Shown here piece after piece: positions 7,163 through 10,423 of a stretch of 10,423 nt of DNA (position 1 is its first letter; each line of letters opens with the position of its first letter). A program made the position numbers and the translations under genes. Under the pieces are notes generated by a model. The model saw nothing but the letters and a program-made list of their open reading frames with translations, had not been told where the DNA came from and searched no databases. Source of the DNA: Gammaproteobacteria bacterium. GTDB taxonomy: Bacteria > Pseudomonadota > Gammaproteobacteria > Pseudomonadales > Halieaceae. The stretch spans positions 1 to 10,423 of the forward strand of contig JAAEZV010000040.1 of assembly GCA_018222695.1 (NCBI GenBank). The letters are read 5' to 3'.

Positions 7163-9049
7163 GTGAGTAAAAAGGATCACTTGCAGATTACGCGGCGCGA
7201 TTTTTTGGATGGTATGGCCCTCACGGGCGGTGCGCTGGCACTATCACCTTTGCAAACATTGGCTGGATCTCAAGACCGCACTCTCGCGTCACAAGTCTAC
7301 CCGCCGTCCTTAACGGGCTTAAGGGGTAATCACCCCGGTTCCTTTGAGGTCGCCCATGCTTTAGCGCGAGAGGGTCAACGCCCCGACGAGTTTGATTTGC
7401 TCGATGAGGCATATGATCTGGTAGTCGTAGGGGCGGGAATCAGCGGCTTGACTGCTGCTTACTTGTTTCGCCAGCAGTATGGCCCTGACGCCAAAATTCT
7501 GATCCTCGACAACCATGACGACTTCGGCGGTCACGCCAAGCGCAATGAATTCTCCGCACAGGGGCACATGTTGTTGGGTGCGGGAGGAAGCCTGAACCTA
7601 GAGCAGGCCGCCATGGGCGAGGCCGAGCTCTCCTTACTTAAGGAGATCGGGGTGAACTTCACCGAGCTTAGAGAGTCGGTTGAACCCGGATATCTGATTC
7701 ATGACCCTATGTCTCGGCACGGGATCTATCTCAACCGTGCCATTTACGGCGAAGATCGGTCGGTTCTCGCAGATTGGAATTTGTTGTGGGCGGGCATCGG
7801 AGATTTTGAGGGCGCTATTCGTTCACTAAACCTCTCGAAGGCCGATGAGCAAGGGCTCATTGCACTGGTAAGCGGTGAGAACGATTTTTTGGAGGATATT
7901 CCGCCAGACGATCGTGAGCGTTTCGCTCGAAAAACGTCATACGCAACTTTTTTACGAGAGCGCGTCGGTCTATCAGAGCAGGGGATCAAGATTACCGAAC
8001 CCTGGGTGAAAGCACTTCACTCTGCGGGTGCAGAGGCGGTCTCTATTCAGGAAGTTTTTCGCGCTGGGGCGCCCGGCTTGAACACTCTTATGCCTGTGGC
8101 TGAGAGCGAGGGCGAAGGAGAATCGGTTGATCCCGACGCTTACCGGTACCCAATTTTTCCCGACGGCAACGCTTCAGTCGCTCGTCTACTGGTGCGCCAA
8201 TTAATTCCTGCGGTCGTCGGAGGTGACTTGGAGCAAAACGTGGTTACGAGCCAATTTGATTATTCGCAGCTCGACCAAGCGGGTGCGCTCGTTCGGCTGC
8301 GGCTCAACAGCACCGTCGTGAACGCCAGGAACCTTGACGACGAGCAGGTGGAGATTGCCTACGTGGCCAAGGGAGAGGCACAAGCAGTCCGTGCCAAGCA
8401 CTGCATTCTGGCGGGTTATGGCGGAATGGTGCCGCATCTTTGTCCGGAACTGCCTGAGGCCCAGAAGAAGCATTTAGCATATGGCGTGAAGGCGCCCTTT
8501 ATTTGCACCAATGTCTTGCTACGCAATTCAGAAGCAGTGAGAAAGGCAGGTGTCAGCGGCTATCAGTGTCCCGGAAGCTTTTACAGTCTCCTCGCGTCCG
8601 CACCTCCCGTAAACGTGGGTGATTTTCGGGTGCCTTCAGAGGCCACTGATCCCATGGTGGTGTGGATGTTGCACGTTCCTACCCCACGAGTCGCCAACGG
8701 ACTGTCCGCGCGGGACGCCTATCGGTTGGGTCGCCACAAATTACTGTCGATGTCCTTTGACGAGATTGAAGCCGCGACCTTAGGTCAACTGGCCGGCATG
8801 TTCGGGTCAGCGGGATTTGATGCTGGACGGGATGTTGAGGCGATTACCGTCAATCGGTGGGCGCACGGTTATGCCTACGAATATATGGACCTGCATGATC
8901 CCGACTGGCCGGAGGGTGAGTCACCCCATGAACTGGGGCGCAAGCCCATCGGCCGAATAGCGATCGCCAATTCTGACGCAGAGGCCTACGCCTATGTGCA
9001 GGCTGCGATGAAAGCTGCGCGGCGCGCAGTCGGTGAGGTCCTCGCGTAA
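7163..9049 (+). CDS. Spermidine dehydrogenase-like FAD-dependent oxidoreductase, Tat-exported, no lipobox
   Basis: This 628-residue protein has a Tat signal: TRRDFLDGMALTGG (residues 10-23), then a hydrophobic stretch to about QTLAGS (31-36). There is no cysteine lipobox, so the enzyme should be free in the periplasm. YPPSLTGLRGNHPGSFEVAH (46-65) is followed by the FAD motif DLVVVGAGISG (85-95) and ILILDNHDDFGGHAKRNEF (112-130). FPDGNASVARLLVRQLIP lies mid-protein, and GRIAIANSDAEA near the C-terminus completes the flavin site. It matches the minus-strand enzyme (1248-3170) block for block. By family it would dehydrogenate an amine, giving an aldehyde and reduced FAD. An aldehyde dehydrogenase 53 bases downstream fits this. 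The substrate and electron acceptor are unknown. Annotators may name it only 'FAD/NAD(P)-binding protein'. The GTG start is supported by GAGGGG at 7149-7154. Confidence 0.87.
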   Translation: MSKKDHLQITRRDFLDGMALTGGALALSPLQTLAGSQDRTLASQVYPPSLTGLRGNHPGSFEVAHALAREGQRPDEFDLLDEAYDLVVVGAGISGLTAAYLFRQQYGPDAKILILDNHDDFGGHAKRNEFSAQGHMLLGAGGSLNLEQAAMGEAELSLLKEIGVNFTELRESVEPGYLIHDPMSRHGIYLNRAIYGEDRSVLADWNLLWAGIGDFEGAIRSLNLSKADEQGLIALVSGENDFLEDIPPDDRERFARKTSYATFLRERVGLSEQGIKITEPWVKALHSAGAEAVSIQEVFRAGAPGLNTLMPVAESEGEGESVDPDAYRYPIFPDGNASVARLLVRQLIPAVVGGDLEQNVVTSQFDYSQLDQAGALVRLRLNSTVVNARNLDDEQVEIAYVAKGEAQAVRAKHCILAGYGGMVPHLCPELPEAQKKHLAYGVKAPFICTNVLLRNSEAVRKAGVSGYQCPGSFYSLLASAPPVNVGDFRVPSEATDPMVVWMLHVPTPRVANGLSARDAYRLGRHKLLSMSFDEIEAATLGQLAGMFGSAGFDAGRDVEAITVNRWAHGYAYEYMDLHDPDWPEGESPHELGRKPIGRIAIANSDAEAYAYVQAAMKAARRAVGEVLA

Positions 9050-9102
9050 TAGGTTTTTCCAGATTGATGAATTAGCTGCATTCCAATGAGTTGGAGAAAA
9101 AA

Positions 9103-10423
9103 ATGAAAATACAGACCGATTTTGTGATGAGCATCAACGGCGAAGCGGTGACAACCGAGCAGACGCAACCCGTTTTTAATCCCGCGACCCGATCGGTTTT
9201 TGCCCAGGTGCCTGACGCCTCCAAAGAGCAGCTCGATCAAACGGTCGACGCGGCACACCGCGCACTGAAAACGTGGTCAGCGACGCCTGCTGATGAGAGG
9301 CAGGCAGCACTCGAGGCCTATGCGGATCTGATCGAGTCGCATGCCGAAGAACTGATGTCGTTGTTGACCGCCGAGCAGGGCAAGCCGAGAGCCGGGTCAG
9401 AGTGGGAAGTGCTGGGGTCGGTCGCCTGGCTTAGAGCGGTAGCGTCCCAGCGATTGCCTGATGAGGTGGTCGAAGAAACAGAAGAGCGTCGCGTGGTGAC
9501 CCGGTACACCCCGGTTGGGGTGGTTGGCGCCATCGTTCCATGGAACTTCCCCATTCTGCTGGCTATCTGGAAGATCGCCCCGGCTGTGATGTCTGGCTGC
9601 ACCATGATTCTCAAGCCGTCTCCCTATACGCCGCTTTGCGATCTGAAGTTGGCAGAGCTCGCCCAGCAGGTGTTTCCACCCGGGGTGGTTAACGGGTTGA
9701 GTGGCGGTGATGATCTGGGCATCTGGATGACCACACACCCTCGCATCAACAAGATCGCCTTCACCGGCTCGACGGAAACCGGTCGGCACGTCATGAAATC
9801 GGCATCCGAAACCATCAAAAGGGTGACGCTCGAGCTGGGAGGTAACGATCCGGCGATCGTGTTGCCAGATGTCGACGCTAAGGCGCTGGCGCCCGAAATT
9901 TTTTGGGCCGCGTTCCAGAATAATGCGCAGTTCTGCAATGCCACCAAACGTTTATACGTTCATGAGGATGTGTACGACGAAGTTCGTGACGCACTGGTGG
10001 AGTTTATAGAGCAAAACGTGAAGGTCGGTGACGGCGCAGAGGCCGATACTCACCTGGGGCCGATTCAAAATTCCATGCAGTACGGCAAGGTTCAGGATTA
10101 CTTTAAAGATTGCCAAGACAATGGACACGCTTTTGCGGTCGGCGGCGAAATCGATGACTCGGCAGCGGGGTGGTTTGTCCCGGTCACGCTGGTCGATAAC
10201 CCACCCGAGGACTCGCGCATCGTTCAAGAAGAGCCCTTTGGGCCGATTTTGCCGCTGCTTAAATGGTCTGACGAAGCGGACGTGATTGCTCGGGCAAACG
10301 ACACGATCTACGGATTGGGTGCGTCGGTATGGGGTAAGGATCTTGAGGCAGTAGAGCGCATTGGGAGCCAATTAGAGGCGGGTACCGTGTGGCTCAACGA
10401 GGTTCACCAGTATTCGCCGTTTC
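9103..10423 (+). CDS. NAD(P)-dependent aldehyde dehydrogenase, C-terminus cut by the window edge
   Basis: The gene opens at an ATG with TTGGAG 6 bases upstream and stays open for 440 codons to the edge. The usual family length of about 475-490 means only the tail is missing. It has no signal peptide, so it is cytoplasmic. It oxidises an aldehyde to an acid with NAD(P)+. Family landmarks are present: the oxyanion-hole Asn in VPWNFP (N148), the cofactor-binding Lys in LKPSPYTP (K171), FTGSTETG (220-227), the general-base Glu in LELGG (E244), the catalytic Cys in NNAQFCNA (C278), and EEPFGP (376-381). The cysteine motif has Ala where the common pattern has Gly (A275 in N-N-A-Q-F-C). Gene order after an amine-oxidising flavoprotein suggests that it oxidises an aminoaldehyde-like product, but that is inference. 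It probably belongs to the transcript that begins with the receptor gene; I see no terminator at 9050-9102. Confidence 0.93.
   Translation, partial: MKIQTDFVMSINGEAVTTEQTQPVFNPATRSVFAQVPDASKEQLDQTVDAAHRALKTWSATPADERQAALEAYADLIESHAEELMSLLTAEQGKPRAGSEWEVLGSVAWLRAVASQRLPDEVVEETEERRVVTRYTPVGVVGAIVPWNFPILLAIWKIAPAVMSGCTMILKPSPYTPLCDLKLAELAQQVFPPGVVNGLSGGDDLGIWMTTHPRINKIAFTGSTETGRHVMKSASETIKRVTLELGGNDPAIVLPDVDAKALAPEIFWAAFQNNAQFCNATKRLYVHEDVYDEVRDALVEFIEQNVKVGDGAEADTHLGPIQNSMQYGKVQDYFKDCQDNGHAFAVGGEIDDSAAGWFVPVTLVDNPPEDSRIVQEEPFGPILPLLKWSDEADVIARANDTIYGLGASVWGKDLEAVERIGSQLEAGTVWLNEVHQYSPF

Noticed and set aside
9082..9095. Small hairpin TCCAA-TGAG-TTGGA over the ribosome binding site of the aldehyde dehydrogenase gene
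   Set aside because: Five AT-rich base pairs are too weak to claim translational control.

Overview
The window looks like chromosomal DNA from a marine, oligotroph-type gammaproteobacterium, possibly of the Halieaceae/OM60 (Cellvibrionales) kind. This is inferred from gene style: a TonB-dependent receptor with an AQ-LEEVLVSAQKREQSLQDVP start, a FadD-like acyl-CoA synthetase beside a TetR regulator, twin-arginine flavoproteins, mixed ATG/GTG starts, and GC that by eye is somewhat above 50%. No database search was possible. I see no rRNA, tRNA, CRISPR array, insertion sequence or integrase.

Layout. Bases 1-471 (minus) hold the N-terminal third of an AMP-forming acyl-CoA synthetase that runs off the left edge. 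Bases 661-1230 (plus) encode a TetR/AcrR-family regulator. It converges, with a 17-base gap, on a minus-strand gene (1248-3170) for a twin-arginine, lipobox-bearing FAD oxidoreductase of the spermidine-dehydrogenase-like type. That gene is divergent from a plus-strand polytopic membrane protein of unknown function (3276-4028). A 46-bp, almost perfect palindrome (3183-3228) lies between the two. A second hairpin (4015-4047) overlaps the end of the membrane-protein gene. Next comes a plus-strand, closely spaced run: TonB-dependent receptor (4093-6237), exported tandem-cupin protein (6278-7150), second spermidine-dehydrogenase-like flavoprotein (7163-9049), and aldehyde dehydrogenase (9103 to the right edge, last ~35-50 residues missing).

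How the genes may work together (inference). The plus-strand run reads like a periplasmic oxidation pathway. A TonB-dependent receptor would import a substrate across the outer membrane. A Tat-exported FAD enzyme would oxidise it, with amines or polyamines as the best family-based guess. A cytoplasmic aldehyde dehydrogenase would oxidise the aldehyde product. The divergent paralogue appears to be a lipid-anchored version of the same enzyme. The large palindrome, made of two TGTCG-NN-CGACA sites 22 bp apart, is a good candidate operator for a TetR-type repressor, possibly the one encoded nearby.

The most notable anomaly is an in-frame TGA at 4354-4356 in the receptor gene, exactly where the conserved Arg of the plug motif I-R-G-I-G is expected. 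The remaining 626 codons are intact. This is either a very recent nonsense mutation (CGA to TGA), a sequence error, or readthrough.
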